In this document: positions 38,794 through 47,710 of the stretch, piece after piece
Layout of the letters: each line of letters starts with the position of its first letter
Numbering within the stretch: the stretch's first letter is position 1
Origin: Flavobacterium yafengii
GTDB lineage: Bacteria > Bacteroidota > Bacteroidia > Flavobacteriales > Flavobacteriaceae
NCBI RefSeq assembly: GCF_030010375.1
Contig: NZ_JASCRY010000002.1
Span: forward strand, 248,001 to 312,000
Length of the DNA: 64,000 bases
Direction of reading: 5' to 3'
Program-made: the position numbers and the translations under genes
Notes under the pieces: model-generated
What the model saw: only the letters and a program-made list of their open reading frames with translations
Told to the model about the DNA's origin: nothing
Database searches by the model: none

Positions 38794-40488
38794 CTATCTA
38801 AAAGTATAATCAACACCAGTAACTTGAGATAGCAATGTTTCTGGAGCATCCAAAATTATCGCGTTTTTTTCGGGTGTTGGCGTAACGGGAGAATTTTGTT
38901 TTAAATATTCTCTCATTACCGTATGCAAGGTTGAAGTTGTATTTTTGGCATCTATAACGCCTTTCATTCTGCAAAGCATATCCACAGGATCGCCATCACG
39001 TTCACATGCCATGATGGTATATAGTTTTTCAGAACCGATCGGAATATTTTTCACAGTAATACTTTGCACTCTTTTGTCCATTTCTGCAAAAGCATTGAAT
39101 CGTACCTCCATTCCCTTGAATTTTACGACCCAACCGCCAAAACGTTTTGAAGCATCTTCGGCAAAGACATTATTTAATTCTTTTTCGAGCCAGTTTTTCA
39201 ATTGCTTTCCAGTCACTTTTGCGGTTCTTACGGTGCTGTCCACGGGAAGCATATCAAAGATAAATCCGTTTGTGATGGGAATATTTCCTGTTTCATCCGG
39301 AGTAGTTTTGGGCGGGCAGAAACGGAATCCATTAGAAAGATTAATATCGATTTCAGGAAATTTCCAGTTTAGAGCATTCAAAATCATCGTGTCAATAGGA
39401 TTTTCTACCACAAAATAACGGTACAAAGGAATCGTACTATAGCCAATAACCTGATTGATTTGTTCTTGATAAAGAGCTTCTTTCTCTTTTAATAATTTCT
39501 CAATTGTAGCATCGGGTTTTATTTTTGGAGAATCGACTTCTATTAATTCATAGCTGTCTTCAATGACTTTTCCGTTGAGGATAGTCAAATCTAATTTCCC
39601 AATAAAAGAACCGAAGGCTCCAGGTTCCACCACTTTAGAATACTTACAAACAATAGGTTTGCGGACTCTTTCGTGCGTATCGCCACCCAAAATATAGTTC
39701 ACACCTTCACATTCTGGTCGGTTTGCCAATGCTATTTGCTGCGATAAACCCAGATGTGCAATTATAATTACATAACTGCATTGTTCCTGATTTCTTAGCA
39801 CATCCACATAATGAGCCAGATTTTCTTCGGGATTAGTATATAAAATTCCCTTGCTGTAATTTGGACTTTGGCGCAATGGTACCAAAGGATCGGTGTATCC
39901 TAAGAAACCAATTTTTGCACCGGCAATATTCCAAATTATATACGGCTGAAAAATAAGTTCACCTCGTTTTCCTTCGCCTAAATCATGGTACATATTAGTA
40001 CAAATTTTTGGTGCATCAAGAGAACCTAACAACGTTTGCATTTTTCTTTTTCCATAAATTACTTCCCAGTTTCCAGGTAAGTACAAATCGTAATTCAATG
40101 CATTTAAAATGGGAACAAAAGCTTCACCAGTGGTTTCTACGCTTAATTCGCTGCCTTGAAACATATCACCGGTATCAATAGTAAAAGTATTTGGGTTTTT
40201 CTTTTTTAACTGTTTCAATAAGGTTGCCATATAGGCATAACCGCCCGTTTTTCTAAAAACTGCTTTGCCATTTTCCCAGAATAACTCATCATGCGGATGA
40301 ATCTGACAATGCACATCGGTGGTTTGAAGAATAGAAATTGTTTGCGGTTTAGAACCATCTATTGTTGTATCCAAGTTTATTTTTTCAGTCTGATTTGCAT
40401 TTGCAATAGCGGAAATAGGCGAAATAATCGCAGCACCGAGGCCTAATGTCCCCACTGATTTTAGAAAATCTCTTCGGTTATTGCTCAT
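38794..40488 (-). CDS. SoxB-like metallohydrolase of the 5'-nucleotidase family, Tat-exported
   Basis: A 564-aa protein with a twin-arginine signal (NNRRDFLKSVGTLGLGAA). The metal-site motifs are ILQTTDVHCQIHP, IDTGDMFQGSE, LPGNWEVIYGKRKM, IIAHLGLS and LGGDTHERV. The Trp in GNWE replaces the His of ordinary GNHE nucleotidases, a feature I recall for SoxB thiosulfohydrolases. The C-terminal 5'-nucleotidase domain follows. SoxB releases sulfate from a protein-bound thiosulfonate in the periplasm. No soxYZ or soxAX is in the window, so its sulfur carrier is unknown. It is last in the TsdA operon. Confidence 0.75.
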   Translation of the reverse strand: MSNNRRDFLKSVGTLGLGAAIISPISAIANANQTEKINLDTTIDGSKPQTISILQTTDVHCQIHPHDELFWENGKAVFRKTGGYAYMATLLKQLKKKNPNTFTIDTGDMFQGSELSVETTGEAFVPILNALNYDLYLPGNWEVIYGKRKMQTLLGSLDAPKICTNMYHDLGEGKRGELIFQPYIIWNIAGAKIGFLGYTDPLVPLRQSPNYSKGILYTNPEENLAHYVDVLRNQEQCSYVIIIAHLGLSQQIALANRPECEGVNYILGGDTHERVRKPIVCKYSKVVEPGAFGSFIGKLDLTILNGKVIEDSYELIEVDSPKIKPDATIEKLLKEKEALYQEQINQVIGYSTIPLYRYFVVENPIDTMILNALNWKFPEIDINLSNGFRFCPPKTTPDETGNIPITNGFIFDMLPVDSTVRTAKVTGKQLKNWLEKELNNVFAEDASKRFGGWVVKFKGMEVRFNAFAEMDKRVQSITVKNIPIGSEKLYTIMACERDGDPVDMLCRMKGVIDAKNTTSTLHTVMREYLKQNSPVTPTPEKNAIILDAPETLLSQVTGVDYTFR

Positions 40489-40589
40489 GGTTTTAGGTTT
40501 GTTGGTTTAGTTTTTAACAGCTTTTTACAGAAAAACTACAGCCAAATTAATGGTGTAGGATGGTGTAAAATATAATTTACATTTTTAAT

Positions 40590-41015
40590 TTAGAAACCAC
40601 CTTTGACGTACGTCCAGCCTTGCTCTTGTTTTTCAACAATTTCAGCAAGTCCAACAGGTACATATTCTACTTCTGAAATTAATTGGTCTTTGTTTACTTT
40701 TTGACTTTTCATGGTGTTCTCACACACTAAAAAGCGGACACCTTTTGCCCGAAGCGCTTTTATGGCGTCTATTTGCTTTGATTTTGCAGACATTACTAAT
40801 GGCAAACCCATACTGTGAATGACGACTTCGTATTTGGCATTTGGCCAATGTGTAGTCATATTTTTCAGTTGGTTTACAATTGCTTTCTGTTGCAAAGTAT
40901 CAGTAGCATTGGTAAACTGGAAAACGATTTTATGGTTGTTCGGCTTTTTTTGTGCCAATGCTCCAATTGAAATCATGCTAAATACAAGAATAAATAAAAG
41001 GGTCCCGTTTTTCAT
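40590..41015 (-). CDS. Periplasmic DsrE-family protein
   Basis: A 141-aa protein with a signal peptide (about 1-21, MKNGTLLFILVFSMISIGAL followed by AQ) and a DsrE/DsrF-like fold: KIVFQFTNATD, YEVVIHSMGLPLVM, and a single Cys in VRFLVCENTMKSQ. DsrE proteins carry sulfur on a Cys; this version is exported, unlike the cytoplasmic DsrEFH complex. Lying between TsdA and a SoxB-like enzyme, it is a candidate periplasmic sulfur carrier. That role is inference. Confidence 0.82.
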   Translation of the reverse strand: MKNGTLLFILVFSMISIGALAQKKPNNHKIVFQFTNATDTLQQKAIVNQLKNMTTHWPNAKYEVVIHSMGLPLVMSAKSKQIDAIKALRAKGVRFLVCENTMKSQKVNKDQLISEVEYVPVGLAEIVEKQEQGWTYVKGGF

Positions 41016-41024
41016 AATTGAGTT

Positions 41025-42104
41025 TTAAGATTGTTTTTTTTCGTTTTTCTTTTTTTCGTCTTTTATGGGTTTAAAAGGTCCGAATTTATGTTGCGCTTCC
41101 GTAAAGGTATCAGAAAAAGGACCAAAAGGATGATCCAACGGTTTTTTAGAAATATTGGGCCAGTCTTGACTTAAATCTTTTGACGGTCTGTCAAGATTTT
41201 CCACATAAGCGGCGATATCCCAAGACTCTTCATCAGATAATTGAGGATTATCATATGCAGCGCCCAGTGGCATATTGTATTTTATATATCCGGCAAAACG
41301 ACTGATTCTAAATAATCCCGCACCATTATTATACGAATTTTTGCCCCAAAGTGGCGGATACGTATACTCCTTTTTATCTTCTGCCAAAATTCCTTGACCA
41401 TTCACTTGATGACAACTGGCACACTTTGCATCATACAATGCTTTTCCTTTTACAGGATTCGCAGCTCTGTCTAAATATTCTAAATCATAAATTCCGGAGG
41501 CATTTGCTTCTTTGCCTTTTTGCACATTACTGCCAATATATTCTATGTAGGCAATCATGGCTTTCATTTCTTTCTCGTCTTTTTTTAGAGGCTGGCCATT
41601 CAAACTTCTTTCGATGCAATCGTTGACTCTTTTGTAAAGATCTTCTACTTGTCCGCTTCGTGCTCTCATTTTTGGATACATAGAATATACAGAACCGTAA
41701 TTATTTCCCCAAGGTTTTGTACCGGCATCTAAGTGGCAATTGTTGCAATTCATACCATTACTGATTTGTTTCACATTACCATTTGGACCCAAATATTTAG
41801 CCGTATGTGCAATTAAATCTTTGCCATATTCCACTTCTTGCTTTAAAGTTGCATCAGTAATCAAACTAATATCAGCTGGTTTCCAGAATTTTGCCATTTC
41901 GTTTTGCAAAATCACCTTTTTCTCGGCATCGATATAAAGGGAATCCGTATTAGTATCACTTTTTTGAAACCAAGATGTGATTGATGAATTGAAAAACAAA
42001 ACCACGAACAATGATATTACTAAGAAAATAATAGTTGTAAACAGATAAATCAGCCTTTTTATCAGCGATTTAAATTGGACTATAGTTTGTTTTTCTGAAT
42101 TCAT
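41025..42104 (-). CDS. TsdA-like dihaem cytochrome c (thiosulfate dehydrogenase family)
   Basis: A 359-aa protein with an N-terminal membrane anchor (about 16-38) and two c-type haem sites, MNCNNCHLDAG and CASCHQVNGQG. VNDCIERSLNGQ corresponds to the region that carries the unusual Cys haem ligand in TsdA. PPLWGKNSYNNGAGLFR and KYNMPLG are also TsdA-like. TsdA converts two thiosulfates to tetrathionate and passes electrons to the respiratory chain. It starts 6 bp after the YeeE-2 gene and ends 9 bp before the DsrE gene. Confidence 0.83.
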   Translation of the reverse strand: MNSEKQTIVQFKSLIKRLIYLFTTIIFLVISLFVVLFFNSSITSWFQKSDTNTDSLYIDAEKKVILQNEMAKFWKPADISLITDATLKQEVEYGKDLIAHTAKYLGPNGNVKQISNGMNCNNCHLDAGTKPWGNNYGSVYSMYPKMRARSGQVEDLYKRVNDCIERSLNGQPLKKDEKEMKAMIAYIEYIGSNVQKGKEANASGIYDLEYLDRAANPVKGKALYDAKCASCHQVNGQGILAEDKKEYTYPPLWGKNSYNNGAGLFRISRFAGYIKYNMPLGAAYDNPQLSDEESWDIAAYVENLDRPSKDLSQDWPNISKKPLDHPFGPFSDTFTEAQHKFGPFKPIKDEKKKNEKKQS

Positions 42105-42110
42105 ATTTTT

Positions 42111-42608
42111 TTAATGAGGTAGTTTATCTCTAAAATAACCATATACCCAAGTTCCCACTACTGCGGATAATAAGGTAACAATCATGACGGTAGCGCCAGT
42201 TCCAATTTGTGCAAACAATGGCCCTGGACAAGCTCCAGTTATGGCCCAACCCAATCCAAAGATAAGTCCGCCGTAAATTTGTCCTTTGTTGAACGTTTTG
42301 TCGTGGAATTCAATTTTTTCGCCATAAATGGTTTTAATATTAAATTTTTTAATAAGAAAAACAGAAATCATCCCCACCACAACGGCACTTCCTATAATCC
42401 CATACATGTGAAATGATTGAAAACGGAACATTTCCTGAATGCGATACCAGCTGATTACTTCGGCTTTGATGAAAACAATTCCAAACAATAACCCGATGAT
42501 TAAGTATTTTAAATTATGATACCACTTGTGTTCTAATTGACTCTCGTTGACACAAACGGTGTCTAAAGAACGCGTTTCGAAATCTGTATTTTGATCTTTA
42601 TTTTGCAT
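42111..42608 (-). CDS. YeeE/YedE-type transporter, second half
   Basis: About 165 aa with four hydrophobic segments and the signature LGWAITGACPGPLFAQIG, matching the second Cys repeat of YeeE/YedE (PF04143). Its start at MQNKDQNTDFET (42608) is 11 bp after the first half's stop; the longer frame to 42836 only overlaps that gene. Full-length YeeE imports thiosulfate through a line of Cys residues. Here the two repeats are separate genes, a known split arrangement. Confidence 0.87.
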   Translation of the reverse strand: MQNKDQNTDFETRSLDTVCVNESQLEHKWYHNLKYLIIGLLFGIVFIKAEVISWYRIQEMFRFQSFHMYGIIGSAVVVGMISVFLIKKFNIKTIYGEKIEFHDKTFNKGQIYGGLIFGLGWAITGACPGPLFAQIGTGATVMIVTLLSAVVGTWVYGYFRDKLPH

Positions 42609-42619
42609 GTTTGATAGTA

Positions 42620-43189
42620 TTAAATAGAAAGTATTAAAGGTAAAATGATATTTGCCATAATCAATCCGCCTATGAAGAAACAACAGGTTGCAATCAACGA
42701 AGGCAATTGTAAATTTGACAAACCGGAAATTGAGTGACCGCTGGTGCAACCTCCAGAATAACGAGAACCGAAACCAATAAAAAAACCTCCGATAACCATC
42801 ATAAAAAATCCTTTTAGTGTGATTAAGTTTTCCCAAGAGAAGAGTTGTTCGGGCAACATTCCGTTGATATTAGTAACTCCATAAGACGCTAATTCTGTTC
42901 TTAGAGCATCGTTTATGATAATTGGATCTGGATTAGACAAAAAATTAAATGCCAAAACACCACCAACGAATATCCCAAATACGAAAAACATATTCCAGAT
43001 TTCTTTTTTCCAATCGTATTTAAAAAAAGCAATATTTGCCGGTAAGCACATGGCACAAGTGTGTCTCAATGAAGCACTAATTCCAAAAGATTTATTTCCA
43101 ATAATTAATAATGCCGGAACTGTAAGTCCAACTAATGGGCCTGCAATATACCAAGGCCAAGGTTGTTTGATGAATTCTAAAATTTCCAT
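42620..43189 (-). CDS. YeeE/YedE-type transporter, first half
   Basis: A 189-aa membrane protein starting MEILEFIKQPWPWYIAGPLV. It has the first YeeE repeat signature YSGGCTSGHSISGL and a second Cys pair in RHTCAMCLPAN. I use ATG 43189, not 43252, because the longer version would run back over the Crp/Fnr-like site. It heads the operon YeeE-YeeE-TsdA-DsrE-SoxB. Sulfur-compound uptake (thiosulfate is known for YeeE) is the expected role. Confidence 0.88.
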   Translation of the reverse strand: MEILEFIKQPWPWYIAGPLVGLTVPALLIIGNKSFGISASLRHTCAMCLPANIAFFKYDWKKEIWNMFFVFGIFVGGVLAFNFLSNPDPIIINDALRTELASYGVTNINGMLPEQLFSWENLITLKGFFMMVIGGFFIGFGSRYSGGCTSGHSISGLSNLQLPSLIATCCFFIGGLIMANIILPLILSI

Positions 43190-43208
43190 ATTTGTTGATT
43201 TAGTACTG

Positions 43209-43252
43209 CAAAGATTATACTTATAAATGAGGAGTTGTGTTACTTTTGTCAC
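43209..43252 (-). promoter_or_regulatory. Crp/Fnr-like site and -7 box of the YeeE-TsdA-SoxB operon
   Basis: GTTACTTTTGTCAC at 43239-43252 (minus strand GTGACAAAAGTAAC), a 22-bp gap, then the minus-strand box AATCTTTG (43216-43209). The bases after the box (CAGTA) are the same as at the TauE-2 promoter. Confidence 0.75.
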
Positions 43253-43286
43253 ACAACAAAAAAGATTTTAAAAAATCACATTGATT

Positions 43287-43856
43287 TTATTTTCTAATGT
43301 AATGATCTAACTTTTCTCGGAACGAATCACTATTCCAATTTGCAGTACCTATTTTGGCTAAAATTACATTTCCTTGTTTGTCAACAAGATATGTGGCGGG
43401 AATTGTTGACGACTCCATTTCTAACGGAGAATTTGTAACCGATTGATAGATAGGAAGCGTTAAATTTTCTTTGACTAAAAACGCATTTGCCTTTTCAAAG
43501 GAATCAGTTGTAACAAATAGAAACACAATTTTATCCTGATAGTCAGCATATAATTTTTGCATACTTGGCATTTCTGCAATGCAAGGCGGACACCAAGTGG
43601 CCCAGAAATTAATAAATATCATTTTCCCTTTATAGTCTTCCAATGTCACACGCTGCCCGTTAGCATCGACTAATTGCCATTGGTAACTGGACAGCATTTT
43701 TTGATCCGTTACTGCAATTGTTTTAGGCGAAAAAACGATTAAGCGGTTTAATTGTATTTTTACAAAAGTGCCCAAAGGACTAAACAGAAGCAGTGCTATA
43801 AATAGGATAAAAGCAATATTTTGTAGAGTAGATTTTTTTGGTGTTTTCCAGTTCAT
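43287..43856 (-). CDS. TlpA-family thiol-disulfide oxidoreductase
   Basis: A 189-aa protein with one N-terminal membrane helix (about 11-30) and a periplasmic thioredoxin fold with NFWATWCPPCIAEMP (CPPC, Cys about 90) and SSTIPATYLVDKQG as the cis-Pro loop. TlpA/ResA proteins reduce periplasmic disulfides, for example in apocytochromes c before haem attachment, which would suit the nearby cytochromes. It follows the MFS gene by 43 bp. Confidence 0.9.
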   Translation of the reverse strand: MNWKTPKKSTLQNIAFILFIALLLFSPLGTFVKIQLNRLIVFSPKTIAVTDQKMLSSYQWQLVDANGQRVTLEDYKGKMIFINFWATWCPPCIAEMPSMQKLYADYQDKIVFLFVTTDSFEKANAFLVKENLTLPIYQSVTNSPLEMESSTIPATYLVDKQGNVILAKIGTANWNSDSFREKLDHYIRK

Positions 43857-43899
43857 TTTTTATTTTTTTGAATCAGTGCTATCTTAAAAGATATGCTTT

Positions 43900-45123
43900 T
43901 TAGGATTTATTATTTTTGTAAAAGTCTTTCGGCATACGAACTTTGATTATTACAGACGATAGAATTGTGATAACACCTATCAATATAATAGCATAATTTA
44001 CCCCAAATAAATCAGCGGTTATTCCTGAAATAATCGCGCCTATCGCATAACCTAAATCTCTCCAAAGTCTAAATGTACCAATACTTTCAGCTCTTTGAGT
44101 TGGATTTGTGGCTTGAGCGATGGCTGATAAAAAAGTAGGATAAACTAACGCAGTTCCAAACCCCAATAAGGCTGAAATAGTTGCTAATTGATACATTTCG
44201 GTACTAAAAGGAATAAAAAGAATCGCAATTCCTTGTACTAACATTCCCCAAAAAAGCATCTTTTTCTTCGAATATATATCCGACATTTTACCGGTTATCA
44301 ATTGTCCAAAACCCCAAACGGTGGGATAAATTGCAGTTATAACCCCAATATTTTGTGAATTATAATGCAATGAAAGTAAGACAATTGGCAAAAGCCCCCA
44401 AATCATGCCGTCATTTAAATTATTGACTAATCCAGCTTGGGTTACTGCACTTAACGTTTTGTTTTTGAAAGTGGTTTCTATAAAAATATTGTCTAATTTT
44501 TTGGTTTGATTGGTGGTGTTTTCTTGGTGTACAAATACTCTGGTATCTTTCACAAAAAACAAAGTCAATAAAAAACCAATTATCGAAATTCCAATTCCCA
44601 GATAAAAAGGGTAGGGTGTAATGCCATATTTTTGAGCGATATAACCTGACAGGAAAGCAACCAATCCAACGGCAAAATAACCTGCAAATTCATTGAGTCC
44701 CATCGCCAGTCCGCGATCTTTTTCTCCAACCAAATCAATTTTCATCACCACCGTACTGCTCCAAGTAAGTCCTTGGCTGATGCCCAATAAAATATTGGCA
44801 AAAATAACCCAATTCCATGATTCTGCATGTATCAAAATGAAAGGAATAGGAATTGCGAGAACCCATCCAAATAGCAGTAAATTTTTTCTGCCGAAACGAT
44901 TCGCTAACTTACCCGTAAAATAATTGGTAATGGCTTTAGTGATACCAAATGCTGTAATAAATGAAAGAATAGCTGTTTTTGAAGCTATACCAAATTCAAT
45001 TTCGGCAAATTTTGGAATAATCGTTCTTTCCATTCCTATCATCCCGCCAACAAAAGCATTTACGATTACCAAAATGGTAAATTGTTTCCAATTTTCCTTT
45101 AGCCCGAGTTTCATAGTATTCAT
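43900..45123 (-). CDS. MFS transporter
   Basis: A 407-aa protein with about 12 hydrophobic segments and the MFS loop GKLANRFGRKNLLLFG between helices 2 and 3, repeated in part as GKMSDIYSKKKMLFWG in the second half. The substrate is not evident. It is upstream of TlpA on the same strand and could share its transcript. No Crp-like site was seen before it. Confidence 0.88.
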   Translation of the reverse strand: MNTMKLGLKENWKQFTILVIVNAFVGGMIGMERTIIPKFAEIEFGIASKTAILSFITAFGITKAITNYFTGKLANRFGRKNLLLFGWVLAIPIPFILIHAESWNWVIFANILLGISQGLTWSSTVVMKIDLVGEKDRGLAMGLNEFAGYFAVGLVAFLSGYIAQKYGITPYPFYLGIGISIIGFLLTLFFVKDTRVFVHQENTTNQTKKLDNIFIETTFKNKTLSAVTQAGLVNNLNDGMIWGLLPIVLLSLHYNSQNIGVITAIYPTVWGFGQLITGKMSDIYSKKKMLFWGMLVQGIAILFIPFSTEMYQLATISALLGFGTALVYPTFLSAIAQATNPTQRAESIGTFRLWRDLGYAIGAIISGITADLFGVNYAIILIGVITILSSVIIKVRMPKDFYKNNKS

Positions 45124-45231
45124 ATTCTATTGTTGAATGGTTTATTTTTAATTCCCAAAAGGACCAATATTTTCCCATTTATTTTTGATGTAGCAATAGG
45201 AAGTAAGGCATTAAAAAGAGTTGTACTGGAA

Positions 45232-45537
45232 TTACTCGTAATATTCTAATTGGTAATCACCAATGTGTTTTTTGTTTTCGGAAATGGATTTTTTATGCTT
45301 GAAATAGTTAAGAGTTCCAAGTAAAAGTATCACGAATGAAATAATAAACAACGCCATTTCAATCAGGAAACTATTTTCTACTTTTAATAAATTTCGTAAA
45401 CTCAATCCTGCAATCAAAAAGTACATTGCCGTTCTCAGGAATGCAAGAAATGTAGATTGATTGGCCAGTACAGTTCGTTGTAGCGCTAATCGTTCTCTTA
45501 AAATTAAGTCTTTGTTTATTGCCTTTGTATCTTTCAT
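45232..45537 (-). CDS. DUF202-family membrane protein
   Basis: About 101 aa from MKDTKAINKDLILRERLALQ. It has the conserved LANQSTFLAFLRTAMYFLIAG followed by two membrane helices (about 35-52 and 60-80). The frame extends to ATG 45633 (133 aa); I prefer the shorter start because the extra residues do not resemble the family. The function of DUF202 is unknown. It lies downstream of the rhodanese gene, with a strong hairpin between them. Confidence 0.78.
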   Translation of the reverse strand: MKDTKAINKDLILRERLALQRTVLANQSTFLAFLRTAMYFLIAGLSLRNLLKVENSFLIEMALFIISFVILLLGTLNYFKHKKSISENKKHIGDYQLEYYE

Positions 45538-45673
45538 ATCAGTTTTTTTCGAGTTAATTTCAAAAAGTAGTTCGGTAGTTTTTGTTACATTTAATGCAAT
45601 AAATTCATTAGTATCTCTTAAAAGGTCTATCAAATTTACTTCTTTATTTACATCAAATTTCGATTTCTAAATA

Positions 45674-45719
45674 AGTGTGCAGTTTAAAACAAATATATTC
45701 TTGTTTTAAACTGCACACT
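45674..45719. repeat. Perfect 19-bp inverted repeat between the rhodanese and DUF202 genes
   Basis: AGTGTGCAGTTTAAAACAA (45674-45692) and its exact complement (45701-45719) are separated by 8 bp. On the minus strand the hairpin is not followed by a T-run. It may be a terminator-like or processing hairpin, or a mobile palindromic repeat. Confidence 0.75.
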
Positions 45720-45738
45720 ACTTTAATAGCACCTTTAT

Positions 45739-46056
45739 TTATTTGCTTATCGCTTCATTTACATCCATCCAAGTACCGCCATTAGTGACATTTTTAAAAC
45801 CATTTTGTTCCAAAATCATTTTGGCTTGACCGCTACGATTCCCGCTTCGGCAGAAAACAATAATATGTTCTTTTCCTTTAAATGTAGCCAATTGATTCGG
45901 TACTTGATCCAAAGGAATATTTGTTGATCCTTTTACGTGACCTTCTGCAAATTCTGCAGGCGTGCGAACATCTACGAGAAACGCGCCATCTTTTAGTATT
46001 TTTTCCATTTGTGTTGTGTCTTTTTTTGAAAACATATTTTTAAAAATTCCGAACAT
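45739..46056 (-). CDS. Single-domain rhodanese
   Basis: A 105-aa rhodanese starting MFGIFKNMFSKKDTTQMEKI. FLVDVRTPAEFAEG and the active loop IIVFCRSGNRSGQAK (Cys about 69) are present. I use ATG 46056, 11 bp after the MBL-rhodanese stop; the longer frame to 46095 overlaps that gene. It is probably co-transcribed with MBL-rhodanese copy 2 and could feed it with or take sulfane sulfur from it. Confidence 0.9.
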   Translation of the reverse strand: MFGIFKNMFSKKDTTQMEKILKDGAFLVDVRTPAEFAEGHVKGSTNIPLDQVPNQLATFKGKEHIIVFCRSGNRSGQAKMILEQNGFKNVTNGGTWMDVNEAISK

Positions 46057-46067
46057 AATTATTTGTT

Positions 46068-47486
46068 TTATGATTTTAATACTTTGCTTTGACAAACGAA
46101 ATCAGTCTTAGGAACTGTAGTTTTAGCTATCGCTCCAAAACCACCTTCAATTTCTGTAAAGTTTCGATATCCTCGTGCTTGCAAAATTGATGCGGCCATC
46201 ATGCTGCGGTATCCTCCGGCACAATGCATGTAAAAATGTTCTTCAGGATTGATGTCTTTTACCCAATCATTGACATAGGCTAATGGTCGGCTGTAGGCTT
46301 CATCAACATGTTCTGCCTCATACTCACTTTCTTTACGGACATCGATTATTTTGCTTTCGCCAATTTTCACTTCTTCTGCAAATTGTTCCGCACTGATGCG
46401 ATTTACAGTGTCGATTTCAAAACCGGCTTTTTTCCAAGCTTCAAAGCCGCCTTCTAAATGTCCTATTAAATTATCAAACCCAACTCGTGTTAAGCGCGTT
46501 ACGGTTTCTTCTTCAAGTCCCGGTTCAGTCACTAAAATAATTGGTTGTTTTACATCGGCAATTAAAGCACCAACCCAAGGAGCAAAATCGCCATTGATAC
46601 CAATGTTTATGGACTGTGGCACATATCCTTTTGCAAAATTACCATTGTCTCTGGTATCTAAGATTAAAGCACCGGTTTCTTCTGCGACAGCTTCAAATTC
46701 AGTTGCATTAATTGCTCTCATTCCGTTATTGAAGACATTTTCAAAGCTTTCAATCCCTTTTTTGTTCATGGCAACGTTCATCCCAAAATAGGCTGGAGGA
46801 GGCAATAAACCTTCGGTAACTTCTTGCACAAATTCGGCTTCGGTCATATTGGCGCGCAAAGCATAATTTGTTGCTTTTTGTTCACCAATGGTTGAAACAG
46901 TTTCTTTACTCATATTTTTTCCACAAGCAGAACCCGCGCCGTGAGCCGGATATACAATTACATCATCAGCCAGAGTCATTACTTTGTCTCTTAACGAATG
47001 GAATAATATGGCGGCCAGTTCGTCTTGTGTCATGTGTGCTGCTTTTTGAGCTAAATCTGGACGGCCAACGTCGCCAATAAATAAAGTATCTCCAGAGAAA
47101 ACGGCGTGGTCTTTTCCGTTTTCATCTATTAATAAGTACGTGGTACTTTCCATAGTATGTCCCGGCGTGTGCAATACTTTTATTTTGATATTACCAATTG
47201 CAAATTCTTGGTTGTCTTTGGCAGAAATAAATTCAAACTCAGGATTGGCATTGGGACCATAAACAATTGCGGCTCCGGTTTTTTTGCTCAAATCTAAATG
47301 TCCTGAAACAAAATCAGCATGGAAATGGGTTTCGAAAATGTATTTCAATTTCACACCGTCTTTTTCCAGTCTTTCCATATAAGGTTCTGTTTCACGAAGC
47401 GGATCAATAATGGCTGCTTCACCATTGGAAGTAATATAATAAGCACCTTGTGCTAAACATCCTGTATATATTTGTTCTATTTTCAT
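46068..47486 (-). CDS. Persulfide dioxygenase-type MBL protein with two rhodanese domains (copy 2)
   Basis: A 472-aa close paralogue of the protein at 20682-22097, with the same MBL motifs (ETHFHADFVSGH, FSGDTLFIGDVGRPDL) and rhodanese 2 loop (HCAGGYRSM). Rhodanese 1 differs: its loop reads LVTEPGLEEE, with Thr where copy 1 has Cys 320, so that domain should be inactive here. I start at MKIEQIYTG (47486). It heads an operon with the rhodanese gene and has a Crp/Fnr-like site and a perfect -7 box upstream. Confidence 0.93.
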   Translation of the reverse strand: MKIEQIYTGCLAQGAYYITSNGEAAIIDPLRETEPYMERLEKDGVKLKYIFETHFHADFVSGHLDLSKKTGAAIVYGPNANPEFEFISAKDNQEFAIGNIKIKVLHTPGHTMESTTYLLIDENGKDHAVFSGDTLFIGDVGRPDLAQKAAHMTQDELAAILFHSLRDKVMTLADDVIVYPAHGAGSACGKNMSKETVSTIGEQKATNYALRANMTEAEFVQEVTEGLLPPPAYFGMNVAMNKKGIESFENVFNNGMRAINATEFEAVAEETGALILDTRDNGNFAKGYVPQSINIGINGDFAPWVGALIADVKQPIILVTEPGLEEETVTRLTRVGFDNLIGHLEGGFEAWKKAGFEIDTVNRISAEQFAEEVKIGESKIIDVRKESEYEAEHVDEAYSRPLAYVNDWVKDINPEEHFYMHCAGGYRSMMAASILQARGYRNFTEIEGGFGAIAKTTVPKTDFVCQSKVLKS

Positions 47487-47519
47487 ATTCTTAAATTTTT
47501 TCTTTATTAAATTATAATA

Positions 47520-47563
47520 CAAAGATATAGCATGAATTTAAGGAAGATAGTGACAAATGTTAC
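47520..47563 (-). promoter_or_regulatory. Crp/Fnr-like site and -7 box of MBL-rhodanese copy 2
   Basis: GTGACAAATGTTAC at 47550-47563, a 22-bp gap, then the minus-strand box TATCTTTG (47527-47520), a perfect TAnnTTTG. Confidence 0.75.
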
Positions 47564-47651
47564 ACAACAAAAAAAGTTGCCGTAATAGTAAATTTTTAAA
47601 ATATAATTCTTGTGTTTTCTGGGAATTGCAACACATAACTACTTTTAAAAA

Positions 47652-47683
47652 ACAAAAAAACACCAGCTATTCAACTGGTGTTT
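47652..47683 (-). terminator. Terminator after the lipoprotein gene
   Basis: Perfect 9-bp stem AAACACCAG/CTGGTGTTT with an 8-nt loop and seven T on the minus strand, 28 bp past the stop. Confidence 0.9.
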
Positions 47684-47710
47684 CTATCATTAATTAACCA
47701 AACTAAAAAA

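Noticed and set aside
42608..42836. N-terminal extension of the YeeE second-half frame
   Set aside because: It overlaps the first-half gene and has no membrane or family features; ATG 42608 is better.
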